From Chryseobacterium defluvii (GTDB taxonomy: Bacteria; Bacteroidota; Bacteroidia; Flavobacteriales; Weeksellaceae): a stretch of DNA of 64,000 nucleotides. The notes beneath the pieces were generated by a model. It saw nothing but the letters and a program-made list of their open reading frames with translations, had not been told where the DNA came from and searched no databases. A program made the position numbers and the translations under genes. Shown here piece after piece: positions 1-8,292 of the stretch (within the stretch, counting starts at the first letter, position 1; every line of letters begins with the position of its first letter). Where the stretch lies: NCBI RefSeq assembly GCF_014204415.1, contig NZ_JACHLE010000001.1, positions 62,001-126,000 of the forward strand, written 5' to 3'.

Positions 1-48
1 CTATTGTGGGTTGCCGCGTTTCTCATTCAAATTTATTTTAAAAAATGA
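1..48 (+). CDS. C-terminal end of a membrane protein (partial)
   Basis: An open frame enters the window at base 1 and stops at the TGA at 46-48. Its last 15 residues are strongly hydrophobic and end in a lysine pair, as in the last membrane segment of an integral membrane protein. The stop overlaps the ATG of the next gene (ATGA), so the two are translationally coupled. Because the next genes are DprE1- and DprE2-like, a UbiA-family polyprenyl-phosphate transferase is a reasonable guess for this gene. That is inferred from context; too little sequence is present to show it. Confidence 0.5.
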   Translation, partial: LLWVAAFLIQIYFKK

Positions 49-1361
49 AGCCGAATTTTATACAGAAAGTGACCAACTGGGGCAATTTTCCCATAGTGGA
101 AAAAGAAATGAAGGCTGAAGACAGCTTCAAAAAAATAAAAGAATTTGTATTAAGCCATAATGAAGTTATCGCAAGAGGAAACGGAAGATGTTACGGAGAT
201 GCTTCATTGGGAGAGCATATATTTTCTACAAAAAGACTCAATAAATTGATCAGTTTCGACCGTCTGAACGGGGTTATTGAATGCGAGTCCGGTGTGTTGC
301 TTTCAGAGGTATTGGAAGTGGCTGTTCCGCAGGGATATTTCCTGTATGTAACTCCGGGAACAAAATTTGTTTCCGTGGGCGGAGCCATCGCATCGGATGT
401 TCATGGAAAGAATCACCATTCGGAAGGTTGCTTTTCCGAGTATGTAATGGAGTTTACCCTGATGAATGAGCATGGAGAAATCATCACATGTTCCCGGGAG
501 GAAAATCCGGATAAATTCTGGGCAACTATCGGAGGAATGGGACTTACGGGAATCATTCTTACAGCAAAATTTAAACTTAAAAATATAGAATCGGCCTATA
601 TTCGACAGGAAAGCATAAAAGCTGAAAATCTGGATGAAATCTTCAGGCTGTTTGATGAAAGTGAAAGCTGGACCTATACGGTGGCCTGGATCGATTGTCT
701 GCAGAAGGGCAAAAATATAGGAAGAAGTATTTTGATGAGAGGAGAACATGCTTTTCAGCATGAGCTGCCTCCAAACCTTTCCAGAAACCCTTTAAGGTTG
801 AAAGCAAAATTGCAGCCTACAGTTCCTTTCTACTTTCCTGATTTTGTTTTGAATGCGCTTACCGTAAAGATCTTTAATCTGCTCTACTATAAAAAGCAGG
901 CTAAAAAAGAGATTAAAAACTTCATTGATTACGAAACATTCTTCTATCCTCTGGATGCCATCAATGAATGGAATAAGATCTATGGAAAATCAGGCTTTAT
1001 CCAGTACCAGATGGTGATCCCTAAAGAAACCGGGAAAGAAGGAATGAAAAAGATCCTTGAAACCATTGCCAACAGCGGAAACGGGTCTTTCCTTGCCGTA
1101 TTGAAACTTTTCGGGAAAAATAACCCTGAAGCATATAATTCTTTTCCTTTTGAAGGCTATACCTTGGCATTGGATTTTAAAGTCAATTCAAAACTTAAAA
1201 AACTTATTGACCAGCTGGATGATATCGTTCAGGAATTCGGAGGAAGGATCTATCTTACCAAAGACAGTATGAGCAGATCGTCTTTGACCAATTATCTTAA
1301 AAATATTCAAAATCCTAAATTTGTGTCCTTACAGCACAAAAGAATCATAAATAATAATTAA
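45..1361 (+). CDS. FAD-binding oxidoreductase, DprE1-like
   Basis: The 438-residue protein resembles decaprenylphosphoryl-beta-D-ribose 2'-oxidase. The N-terminal half is a PCMH-type FAD domain with RGNGRCYGD at residues 44-52 and the diagnostic VGGAIASDVHGKNHH at 111-125, which matches the flavin-binding segment of mycobacterial DprE1. The C-terminal half is the substrate domain of this flavoenzyme class. In actinobacteria DprE1 oxidises the 2'-OH of a polyprenyl-phosphate ribose and DprE2 reduces the keto product to arabinose. The next gene, four bases downstream, is a DprE2-like SDR, so the pair probably performs an epimerisation on a lipid-linked sugar. The substrate in Bacteroidota is not known to me. 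Start is the ATG overlapping the upstream stop. Confidence 0.85.
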   Translation: MKPNFIQKVTNWGNFPIVEKEMKAEDSFKKIKEFVLSHNEVIARGNGRCYGDASLGEHIFSTKRLNKLISFDRLNGVIECESGVLLSEVLEVAVPQGYFLYVTPGTKFVSVGGAIASDVHGKNHHSEGCFSEYVMEFTLMNEHGEIITCSREENPDKFWATIGGMGLTGIILTAKFKLKNIESAYIRQESIKAENLDEIFRLFDESESWTYTVAWIDCLQKGKNIGRSILMRGEHAFQHELPPNLSRNPLRLKAKLQPTVPFYFPDFVLNALTVKIFNLLYYKKQAKKEIKNFIDYETFFYPLDAINEWNKIYGKSGFIQYQMVIPKETGKEGMKKILETIANSGNGSFLAVLKLFGKNNPEAYNSFPFEGYTLALDFKVNSKLKKLIDQLDDIVQEFGGRIYLTKDSMSRSSLTNYLKNIQNPKFVSLQHKRIINNN

Positions 1362-1364
1362 GCG

Positions 1365-2090
1365 ATGATAGTTTTGGGAAGTACGTCTGAAGTGGCGCAG
1401 GCTTTTGTAGAAAAAGCTTTGGAAGAAGGAGAGAAATTCGAGAAAATATACTTATTCACCTCCAGTAAAGAGACCACCGAAAGATTTGCGAGGCATATAG
1501 ATGTGAAATTTCTACAGCAGTCCGAAGTCATAGAACTAGATCTCCTGAAAGAGGTTGATTATGCTCAGTTTGAAAATATTAATTCTCATATGTTATTTTG
1601 TGCCATAGGCTATTTGGGCGAAGGAACGGAAGAAGGGCTGTATGATCATAAGAATACGGAGAAGATCATTGATATTAATTATTCAAAACTGGTTCCCGTA
1701 ATGAATTATTTTGCCCGGAAGTTCGAAAGCAGAAGATCAGGAACCATCATTGGTTTATCATCAGTAGCCGGAGACCGGGGAAGACAGAGTAATTTTATTT
1801 ACGGAAGTGCCAAAGCTGCCTTTACGGCTTACCTGAGTGGCTTAAGAAACTACCTTTTTGATAAAAAAGTGCACGTGCTTACAGTAAAACCGGGATTTAT
1901 GGCCACAAAGATGACCCAAGGCCTGCCGTTGAATCCTAAGCTGACCGCCACTCCGGCACAGGCCGCAGCCTGTATCTATAAAGCCTATAAAAAGCAAAAG
2001 AATGTGGCATACGTTTTACCGGTTTGGGGTATTATAATGGTGATTATCAGGAATATCCCTGAATTTATATTCAAGAAATTAAAGCTTTAA
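1365..2090 (+). CDS. Short-chain dehydrogenase/reductase, DprE2-like
   Basis: This 241-residue SDR has a nucleotide-binding GSTSEVAQA at residues 5-13, a catalytic Ser at 132-133 (LSSVAGDRG) and the YxxxK pair at Tyr146 and Lys150. The C-terminus is hydrophobic and basic, which suggests membrane association. The family uses NAD(P)H to reduce keto sugars or lipids. It follows the DprE1-like flavoenzyme by four bases, so the expected role is reduction of the keto intermediate that enzyme makes. DprE2 identity rests on that pairing; the SDR family call itself is clear. Confidence 0.82.
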   Translation: MIVLGSTSEVAQAFVEKALEEGEKFEKIYLFTSSKETTERFARHIDVKFLQQSEVIELDLLKEVDYAQFENINSHMLFCAIGYLGEGTEEGLYDHKNTEKIIDINYSKLVPVMNYFARKFESRRSGTIIGLSSVAGDRGRQSNFIYGSAKAAFTAYLSGLRNYLFDKKVHVLTVKPGFMATKMTQGLPLNPKLTATPAQAAACIYKAYKKQKNVAYVLPVWGIIMVIIRNIPEFIFKKLKL

Positions 2091-2096
2091 ATAAAA

Positions 2097-2684
2097 ATGA
2101 AGAAACTGTATTGTTTTGATTTTGACGGGACTTTAACGTATAAGGACACTATGTTCATGTACCTTAAATTCTATGATGTTGCAAAATTCCGGATGCAATT
2201 TATCAGGCATGTACCGCTTTTCATTTTATTAAAATTAAAACTTGCAGACACCGAAAAGGTAAAAAAAAGTTTCATTGGCTCCATCCTGAAAGGGCAGACC
2301 CAGGAAAAAATTGAGCGAAAAGCCCGGGAATTTTTTGAACAGAACTATCCCAGGATCGTTAGGGAAAATGCTTTGGACTTTGTTAAGAATATAGACCGGA
2401 ATAACACCCAAAGCTTATTGGTTACGGCCTCTCTTGATATATGGACAAAACCTTTTGCAGATGCTTTACAGATGCAGCTTATTTCCACCCGGGCGGAATT
2501 TAAAAACGGTATTTTCACCGGGAATTTTATCGGTAAGAATTGCAACGGAAAAGAAAAGCTGGTGAGAATAAAAGAACAGATAGATAAATCCAAATACGAT
2601 AAAATAGTTGCTTTCGGAGATACCTCCGGGGATAAGCATATGCTTAAGTGGGCAAATGAAGGTCATTACCAATTTTTTCACTAA
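2097..2684 (+). CDS. HAD-superfamily phosphatase (subfamily IB-like)
   Basis: The 195-residue protein carries the HAD motifs: FDFDGTLT with nucleophile Asp8 and acid/base Asp10, motif II TASLD at 110-114, a lysine after GNFIGKNCNG near 152, and motif IV GDTSGD at 174-179. The helical insert between motifs I and II fits the IB subfamily (SerB/PgpC-type). It starts six bases after the SDR gene and probably dephosphorylates an intermediate of the same lipid-linked sugar pathway, such as a polyprenyl-phosphate pentose 5-phosphate. That substrate is inferred only from the neighbours. Confidence 0.8.
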   Translation: MKKLYCFDFDGTLTYKDTMFMYLKFYDVAKFRMQFIRHVPLFILLKLKLADTEKVKKSFIGSILKGQTQEKIERKAREFFEQNYPRIVRENALDFVKNIDRNNTQSLLVTASLDIWTKPFADALQMQLISTRAEFKNGIFTGNFIGKNCNGKEKLVRIKEQIDKSKYDKIVAFGDTSGDKHMLKWANEGHYQFFH

Positions 2685-2707
2685 TTTTGGGTAGTAAAAA
2701 TGAAAAA

Positions 2708-3181
2708 ATGAATAAACTGCTGATTTGGTGTTTTGCAGTCTTTATGAATTGCACAAGTACACCATCCCAATCTCAAAAATCCGGTGATATGCAGACCAAA
2801 GCAGAAATTCTTGTTTCGGAATCTCAGGGTGGGACCGGGCAGGCAGGTTTTACAATCATTAAAAACGAACAGGATCTCCGGAAAGCTTTCCAAGGAAACT
2901 CCACTATTATTGTAGAAGCAGGTCAGGAACCGGCCATCAACTATCCTCAGCTCCCTAAGAGCAAAAAAGTAATCCTATATAATCTCGGAAGCTTCAGATC
3001 AGGAGACCACCGGATCACTGAAATAAAAAACACATACGTGAAAGAGAATATTTTATATGTAGAGGTCCCGCAATACGTCTCGGGTGGTATGGAAATACAG
3101 GTGCTTTCCAATCCGTGGATGATCTTTACAGTGCCTTCAGACTATCAGTTCAACTCCGTAGAATTAAAATATTCAAAGTAA
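2708..3181 (+). CDS. Small lipoprotein, protease-complex-like beta protein
   Basis: I chose the ATG at 2708 because it gives a typical lipoprotein signal: MNKLL, a hydrophobic stretch and the lipobox FMNC with lipidated Cys15. Longer reading from an upstream TTG would add a charged leader and is less likely. The mature part of about 140 residues alternates short beta-strand-like segments (aggregated Val/Ile/Leu patterns) and has no catalytic motif I can name. It sits between the HAD gene and cysteine desulfurase, three bases before the latter. Function unknown. Confidence 0.6.
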   Translation: MNKLLIWCFAVFMNCTSTPSQSQKSGDMQTKAEILVSESQGGTGQAGFTIIKNEQDLRKAFQGNSTIIVEAGQEPAINYPQLPKSKKVILYNLGSFRSGDHRITEIKNTYVKENILYVEVPQYVSGGMEIQVLSNPWMIFTVPSDYQFNSVELKYSK

Positions 3182-3182
3182 A

Positions 3183-4355
3183 ATGGATAAAATATATTTA
3201 GATAACGCTGCAACAACCCCTCTTTCAGAAGAAGTTATTGATGCTATGGTTGGGATCATGAAAACGAATTTCGGAAATCCTTCTTCTACCCACAGTTTTG
3301 GGCAGGAAGCCAAGATCCTTCTTGAAAATGTGAGAAGACAGATCGCAGATTATCTTCACGTTACTCCCGCTGAAATTATCTTTACTTCCTGTGGGACAGA
3401 ATCCAATAATATGATCATTAAATCCTGTGTGGAGCATCTTGGCATAGAGAGGATTATTAGTTCTCCTTTGGAGCATAAATGTGTTTCAGAGAGTATCCTG
3501 GAGATGAAGAACAGAAAGGGAGTGGAAGTGAATTATATCCGCCCGGATGAGAAAGGTGATATTGACCTTAGTAAACTGGAGGAGCTGTTAAAAGCTTCTG
3601 ATAAAAAAACTTTGGTGAGCTTAATGCATGCCAACAACGAGATAGGAAATATCATGGATATCAAAAAGGCTGCTGAGATATGTAAAGCTCATAACGCTCT
3701 TTTCCATTCTGATACGGTGCAGACCATGGCACATATGGATCTGGATTTTTCCGATGTTGCTGTAGATTTTGCTTCATGCAGTGCCCATAAATTCCATGGA
3801 CCAAAAGGAGTAGGGTTTGCCTTCATCAGGAAATCAACAGGTTTAAAGGGGATCATCACCGGAGGACCGCAGGAAAGAAGTCTGAGAGCCGGTACTGAGA
3901 ACGTTGCCGGTATTGCAGGTTTAGGAAAGGCACTGGAGCTTTCCCTTGATAATATGGAGGTATATGCCGGTCATATTCAGGAAATCAAAGATTATGCTAT
4001 TGAAAGGTTGTCTATGGATATTCCGGGTATTAAATTCAATGGCAGAAGTGCACAGAAAAATAGTCTTTATACTGTTTTAAGTGCCTTATTACCTTATAAA
4101 AACCCTTTGATCGGGCTTCAGTTAGACATGAAAGGAATAGCAATATCTCAGGGAAGTGCCTGTTCTTCGGGAGCCTCAAAACCTTCTATGGTCATGATGA
4201 TGGTATTATCAGAAGATGAAATGGACAGCTGTACCCCATTGCGTATCTCATTCAGTCATTTGACCACAAAAGAGGATATTGATGCTTTAGTAAATGCTCT
4301 GAAAGAAATCTCAGATGACCTGGTTATAGAAAAAACAAATGCTGAGCATAGATAA
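3183..4355 (+). CDS. Cysteine desulfurase (NifS/IscS-type)
   Basis: This 390-residue PLP enzyme of aminotransferase class V has the PLP lysine Lys203 in CSAHKFHGPKG (199-209), conserved HSDTVQ at 175-180 and the sulfur-carrying active Cys327 in SQGSACSSG. It converts cysteine to alanine and leaves a persulfide for Fe-S cluster or thiolation pathways. The spacing around Cys327 and the length fit the NifS/IscS group better than SufS. No scaffold gene is next to it; thioredoxin follows after a short promoter-containing gap. Confidence 0.92.
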   Translation: MDKIYLDNAATTPLSEEVIDAMVGIMKTNFGNPSSTHSFGQEAKILLENVRRQIADYLHVTPAEIIFTSCGTESNNMIIKSCVEHLGIERIISSPLEHKCVSESILEMKNRKGVEVNYIRPDEKGDIDLSKLEELLKASDKKTLVSLMHANNEIGNIMDIKKAAEICKAHNALFHSDTVQTMAHMDLDFSDVAVDFASCSAHKFHGPKGVGFAFIRKSTGLKGIITGGPQERSLRAGTENVAGIAGLGKALELSLDNMEVYAGHIQEIKDYAIERLSMDIPGIKFNGRSAQKNSLYTVLSALLPYKNPLIGLQLDMKGIAISQGSACSSGASKPSMVMMMVLSEDEMDSCTPLRISFSHLTTKEDIDALVNALKEISDDLVIEKTNAEHR

Positions 4356-4374
4356 CCATATTACTGAAAAGTAT

Positions 4375-4382
4375 TAATTTTG
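4375..4382 (+). promoter_or_regulatory. Candidate -7 box for thioredoxin
   Basis: TAATTTTG matches the Bacteroidota -7 consensus TAnnTTTG exactly and lies 41 bases before the thioredoxin ATG, in the only gap between the desulfurase and thioredoxin. No clear -33 TTTG is seen at the expected spacing, so the call is tentative. Confidence 0.45.
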
Positions 4383-4422
4383 AATTGTGATAAAGTAGAA
4401 TATTAATTTAAATAAAAATAAA

Positions 4423-4740
4423 ATGGCTTTAGAAATTACAGACAGCTCATTTCAGGAAACGGTTTTAAAATCAGATAAGCCGGTATTAGTAGACTTTTGG
4501 GCGGTATGGTGTGGACCCTGCAGAACTTTAGGACCGATCATTGAAGAAGTTGCTGCAGACTTTGAAGGAAAAGCAATCGTAGGAAAGGTGGATGTAGACA
4601 ATAATCAGGAGATCTCTATGCAATATGGGATCAGGAATATTCCTACGGTTCTGATTTTTAAGAATGGTGAAGTTGTTGACAAATTGGTGGGAGTTGCTCC
4701 TAAGGACGTTATCGCTGAAAAGTTAAGTGCACACTTATAA
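4423..4740 (+). CDS. trxA: Thioredoxin
   Basis: The 105-residue protein is a single-domain cytosolic thioredoxin with active site WCGPC (Cys30 and Cys33), the buried Asp23-type position in VLVDFWA, and the cis-Pro loop in IRNIPTVLIF. It has no signal peptide. The length matches classical TrxA. It reduces disulfides in cytosolic enzymes using thioredoxin reductase, which is not encoded in the window. A stem-loop with a T-tract follows it directly. Confidence 0.95.
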   Translation: MALEITDSSFQETVLKSDKPVLVDFWAVWCGPCRTLGPIIEEVAADFEGKAIVGKVDVDNNQEISMQYGIRNIPTVLIFKNGEVVDKLVGVAPKDVIAEKLSAHL

Positions 4741-4759
4741 AAAAATAGCTTTGATAATG

Positions 4760-4790
4760 AATGCCTTCCGGTTATGGGAGGTATTTTTTT
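4760..4790 (+). terminator. Rho-independent terminator after thioredoxin
   Basis: An imperfect stem of AATGCCTTCC and GGGAGGTATT with loop GGTTAT is followed by a run of seven T. It lies 20 bases after the stop. Confidence 0.7.
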
Positions 4791-4866
4791 ATAAAATAAT
4801 TTGCAGGAAAATAAAAAAGATGTATTTTTGCAAGCACAAAAGAAAAAGAGTTCTTATAAAAAATCA

Positions 4867-4940
4867 GATCCGGTAGTTCAGTTGGTTAGAATGCCGCCCT
4901 GTCACGGCGGAGGTCGCGGGTTCGAGTCCCGTCCGGATCG
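4867..4940 (+). tRNA. tRNA-Asp(GTC), copy 1
   Basis: A complete 74-base cloverleaf: acceptor GATCCGG pairs with CCGGATC, the anticodon loop reads CTGTCAC (anticodon GTC), and the T-arm has GGTTCGAGTCC. CCA is not encoded in full. Confidence 0.96.
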
Positions 4941-4972
4941 CATAAGTTTTATCAGTTTACTTCAAAAAAATT

Positions 4973-5046
4973 GATCCGGTAGTTCAGCTGGTTAGAATGC
5001 CGCCCTGTCACGGCGGAGGTCGCGGGTTCGAGTCCCGTCCGGATCG
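4973..5046 (+). tRNA. tRNA-Asp(GTC), copy 2
   Basis: Second tRNA-Asp, identical to copy 1 except for C in place of T in the D-loop (TTCAGCTGG). A 32-base spacer separates the copies. The R-M island begins directly downstream, which fits a tRNA 3' end as an insertion hotspot. Confidence 0.96.
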
Positions 5047-5056
5047 CAGAACTGAC

Positions 5057-5183
5057 AAGTCGCCAATTTGGCGACTTTTTTCATTTATAACTGTTTGATA
5101 AACAGAGTTATATCCGCTTACAAACGGGTTCGAGAAGTCCACAATAAAATTATGGGATTTTCGGGGCAATTCTCGAACCGCTT
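5057..5183. repeat. 127-bp direct repeat, left copy (island edge)
   Basis: This segment is repeated in the same orientation at 14504-14630 with about 90% identity. It begins with a perfect palindrome (AGTCGCC/GGCGACT) followed by T residues, which can act as a terminator, and contains a second inverted pair GGTTCGAGAA/TTCTCGAACC. The two copies bracket the whole R-M locus, so they probably mark the ends of an inserted segment (attL/attR or a duplication made on insertion). Confidence 0.75.
5058..5083 (+). terminator. Terminator-like palindrome after tRNA-Asp
   Basis: AGTCGCCAATTTGGCGACT is a perfect hairpin followed by a T-run, 12 bases after the second tRNA. It can end tRNA transcription. 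The same structure occurs in the right repeat at 14505-14530. Confidence 0.65.
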
Positions 5184-5529
5184 CTTAGAAATTGTCTTTA
5201 AATATTTGATAATTAGAGAGATATGTGGTTCGATAAATGTCAGTCGGGTCTATTGAAAAAATTACTAACTTTCCTTTGTTTTTTAGTCTTTACTTATACA
5301 GAAAAATAACCATGATAATCCCACTCCATTCGTTTGAGCAGTTTTCTTAAAATTATCGGAATTGTCCTCTAATAAACATATGCTTGTGTATTTTTTTCTT
5401 TATCAAATTTTAATTTCTTAAAAAGGATCATAGATTTTTTCTACGAACATAAGCTCTACAAGATAAAAGTTTGCTATTTTAGTGGATTCTTAAGGATTAA
5501 AAATCCCTAATCAAATAACGCTTATTTCG
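5184..5529. other. Gene-free stretch before hsdM
   Basis: No coding frame is supported. At 5227-5250 there is a degenerate motif of the form GGTTCGA(n)GTCAGTCGGGT that recurs near 14471, 27196 and 58113 and resembles a tRNA T-arm and 3' end. The rest is AT-rich and should hold the hsdM promoter, which I could not place. Confidence 0.5.
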
Positions 5530-7080
5530 ATGTCAGAAGAACAAAAGAAAATATTAGAGCAACAGCTCTGGAATATAGCAAATACATTACGTGGAAAAAT
5601 GAATGCAGATGAATTCCGAGATTATATTTTGGGATTTATTTTTTATAAATATTTAGCTGAAAAAATGGAAATCTATGCGAATTCCATTTTGGAAGAAGAT
5701 CAAATCCAGTTCAGAGACATCAAAGAAGATACACCTAAAGGTTTAGAATATATTGAAGCTATTCGAGAAGAAGCTCTGGAAACATTGGGTTATTTTTTAA
5801 AGCCTTCTGAACTATTTAGCGAAATTACTAAAAGAGGTGATAACAATTTCATTCTTGAAGATTTACAAAAAATTCTAACCAATATCCAACTTAGTACAAT
5901 GGGAACGCAAAGTGAAGAAGACTTTGAGGACTTGTTCTCTGATATGGATTTGAACAGTAATAATCTGGGTAGAACGGCTGATGCTAGAAATTCACTTATC
6001 GTAAAAGTTTTGAAGCATCTTGATGAAATTGACTTCAAATTGAATGATACAGAACTTGATGTATTAGGTGATGCTTATGAATATTTGATAGGTCAGTTTG
6101 CGAGCGGTGCAGGAAAAAAAGCTGGGGAGTTTTATACCCCTCAAGAAGTTTCTAAGATTCTCGCAAAGATTGTTACAACAGGTAAAAATCGTTTAAAATC
6201 AGTATATGATCCAACTTGTGGTTCAGGATCATTATTATTACGTGTGGCAAGAGAAGTAAAGGATGTCAATAATTTCTACGGACAAGAAATGAACCGTACA
6301 ACGTACAATCTTGCTCGAATGAATATGATTTTGCATGGAGTGCATTATCGTCAGTTCGATATAAAACAAGAGGATACACTAGAACATCCACAGCATTTAA
6401 ACGATATGCCATTTGAAGCGATTGTAGCAAACCCTCCTTTTTCAGCGAAATGGAGTGCCAATCCATTATTTTTGAATGATGACCGTTTTAGCCAATATGG
6501 AAAATTAGCTCCTTCAAGCAAAGCTGACTTTGCATTTGTGCAACACATGATCTATCATTTGGCAGAGAATGGAACAATGGCTATTGTTCTGCCTCACGGT
6601 GTGTTGTTCCGTGGAGCAACAGAACTACACATCCGTAAATACTTGATTGAACAGAAAAATTATTTGGATGCGGTCATCGGCTTGCCTGCCAATATTTTCT
6701 ACGGAACAAGTATTCCAACCTGTATTCTGGTATTTAAAAAGTGTAAGGAAGATCCTGAACATATCTTATTTATCGATGCCAGCAAAGAATTTGAAAAGGT
6801 AAAGAACCAAAATATGTTACGGGATGAACATATCGATAAGATTATAGAAACCTACCGTAACAGAACGACTATTGAAAAATACAGTCACTTAGCTACTTTA
6901 AAAGAAGTTGAAGAGAATGACTATAACCTCAATATTCCTCGCTACGTAGATACGTTTGAAGCCGAAGAAGAAATCGATATCCAATCCGTAATGCAAGAAA
7001 TCAAATCTTTAGAAGTAAAACGAGCTGAACTCGATAAAGAGATTGATGTTTATTTTAAGGAATTAGGGCTTGTTTTTTAA
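5530..7080 (+). CDS. hsdM: Type I R-M modification subunit HsdM
   Basis: This 516-residue N6-adenine methyltransferase has the N-terminal helical HsdM_N domain (about 1-150), the AdoMet motif DPTCGSGS near 227-234 and the catalytic NPPF at 301-304. It ends with a helical tail (EIKSLEVKRAELDKEI) that contacts HsdS. With HsdS it methylates the recognition site, and with HsdR it restricts unmodified DNA. It is followed after 48 bases by hsdS. The length is normal for the family. Confidence 0.95.
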   Translation: MSEEQKKILEQQLWNIANTLRGKMNADEFRDYILGFIFYKYLAEKMEIYANSILEEDQIQFRDIKEDTPKGLEYIEAIREEALETLGYFLKPSELFSEITKRGDNNFILEDLQKILTNIQLSTMGTQSEEDFEDLFSDMDLNSNNLGRTADARNSLIVKVLKHLDEIDFKLNDTELDVLGDAYEYLIGQFASGAGKKAGEFYTPQEVSKILAKIVTTGKNRLKSVYDPTCGSGSLLLRVAREVKDVNNFYGQEMNRTTYNLARMNMILHGVHYRQFDIKQEDTLEHPQHLNDMPFEAIVANPPFSAKWSANPLFLNDDRFSQYGKLAPSSKADFAFVQHMIYHLAENGTMAIVLPHGVLFRGATELHIRKYLIEQKNYLDAVIGLPANIFYGTSIPTCILVFKKCKEDPEHILFIDASKEFEKVKNQNMLRDEHIDKIIETYRNRTTIEKYSHLATLKEVEENDYNLNIPRYVDTFEAEEEIDIQSVMQEIKSLEVKRAELDKEIDVYFKELGLVF

Positions 7081-7128
7081 TTTTTTTATATCCTTAATGT
7101 TTTTACTAACGAAAATTGAATTATTGAG

Positions 7129-8289
7129 ATGGCGAATAAAAAATTAAACATAGGTAAGGTTCCTAATTTGAGATTTCCGGGGTTTGAGAGTGAGTGGGAA
7201 ACGAAAAAGTTGGGGGAGATTGCCACGTTTTCAAAAGGAAAAGGAATTTCTAAAAGTGATATTGAAGAAAATGGAATTACTGAATGTATAAGATATGGCG
7301 AACTTTATACACATTACAGAGAAATCATCACCGAAATAAAATCCAAAACCAATGTAAATACATCTACTTTAGTTTTAAGTGAAGAAAATGATGTCGTCAT
7401 TCCGGCATCTGGAGAAACAACAATCGATATTGCAACAGCTTCCTGCATTTTGAAGTCTGGGATTGCATTAGGAGGTGATTTGAATATCATCAAGACCGAG
7501 AATAATGGAATCTTTTTATCTTATTATCTGAACAGTAAAAAGAAAATGGAAATAGCTAATTTGGCACAGGGTATTTCCGTAGTGCATTTATATTCAAGTC
7601 AATTAGCTTCTCTTTCTTTAAGTTTACCAAAACTCAATGAGCAGAGTAAAATTTCTTCATTTTTAGCCTTACTTGACGAAAGAGTTCAAACCCAAAACAA
7701 AATAATTCAACAATTAGAAACCTTAATCCAAGCACTCCGAAATCAAATATTCAAACGAAAAAGAAGATTTACAGATACAGACGGGAGAGATTCTTCTGAT
7801 TGGAAAAAAGTAAAAATTGGAGATATATTGAAAATAGGAAGTGGTAAAGATTACAAACATTTGCAATCTGGTAATATTCCCGTATTTGGTACTGGTGGTT
7901 TTATGACTTTGGTTAATGATTATCTTTATGACGGTGAAACCGTTTGTATTGGACGCAAAGGTACAATTGACAAACCTATGTACCATAAGGGTAAACTTTG
8001 GACTGTAGATACATTATTCTATACACACTCATTTCAATCTTGCATTCCAAAATTCATATTTCACCTTTTTCAAACAATTAATTGGTTGGAATATAATGAA
8101 GCATCAGGAGTACCAAGTTTATCCAAAACAACTATAGAAAAAATCGGTTTGCAAATTCCTTCAATAGAAGAACAAGAAAGAATAGCATCTTTTCTATCCA
8201 AAGTTGACCAAAAAATTCAAATTGAAAAAGCAATTTTAGAGCAATTGGAAATGCAAAAGAAATACATGTTACAGCAAATGTTTGTATAG
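7129..8289 (+). CDS. hsdS: Type I R-M specificity subunit HsdS (expressed copy)
   Basis: The 386-residue protein has two target-recognition domains (about 20-175 and 225-350), each followed by a conserved helical spacer; the central one contains LDERVQTQNKIIQQLE. It sits directly behind hsdM with its own ATG, so it is the copy expected to be active. Bases 7159-7200 (residues 11-24, NLRFPGFESEWE) are repeated exactly in inverse orientation inside the second hsdS at 9442-9483, and 7689-7707 at 8941-8959. Those repeats would allow whole-gene or half-gene exchange with the silent copy. Confidence 0.93.
   Translation: MANKKLNIGKVPNLRFPGFESEWETKKLGEIATFSKGKGISKSDIEENGITECIRYGELYTHYREIITEIKSKTNVNTSTLVLSEENDVVIPASGETTIDIATASCILKSGIALGGDLNIIKTENNGIFLSYYLNSKKKMEIANLAQGISVVHLYSSQLASLSLSLPKLNEQSKISSFLALLDERVQTQNKIIQQLETLIQALRNQIFKRKRRFTDTDGRDSSDWKKVKIGDILKIGSGKDYKHLQSGNIPVFGTGGFMTLVNDYLYDGETVCIGRKGTIDKPMYHKGKLWTVDTLFYTHSFQSCIPKFIFHLFQTINWLEYNEASGVPSLSKTTIEKIGLQIPSIEEQERIASFLSKVDQKIQIEKAILEQLEMQKKYMLQQMFV
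7159..7200 (+). repeat. 42-bp inverted repeat, hsdS recombination site (left)
   Basis: Exact inverse copy of 9442-9483. Identity stops sharply at both ends, which is typical of a site-specific or homologous inversion site. It encodes VPNLRFPGFESEWE at the start of both HsdS proteins, so inversion keeps the reading frame. Confidence 0.85.
7689..7707 (+). repeat. 19-bp inverted repeat between the HsdS recognition domains (left)
   Basis: AACCCAAAACAAAATAATT is an exact inverse copy of 8941-8959. It lies in the conserved spacer (TQNKII) between the two recognition domains in both genes. Inversion here would swap only the second recognition domain. Confidence 0.7.
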
Positions 8290-8292
8290 AAT

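Noticed and set aside
5068..5256. A plus-strand open frame of 62 codons after the tRNAs
   Set aside because: It lies inside the 127-bp repeat and its palindrome, and the right repeat does not keep the frame. No recognisable protein.
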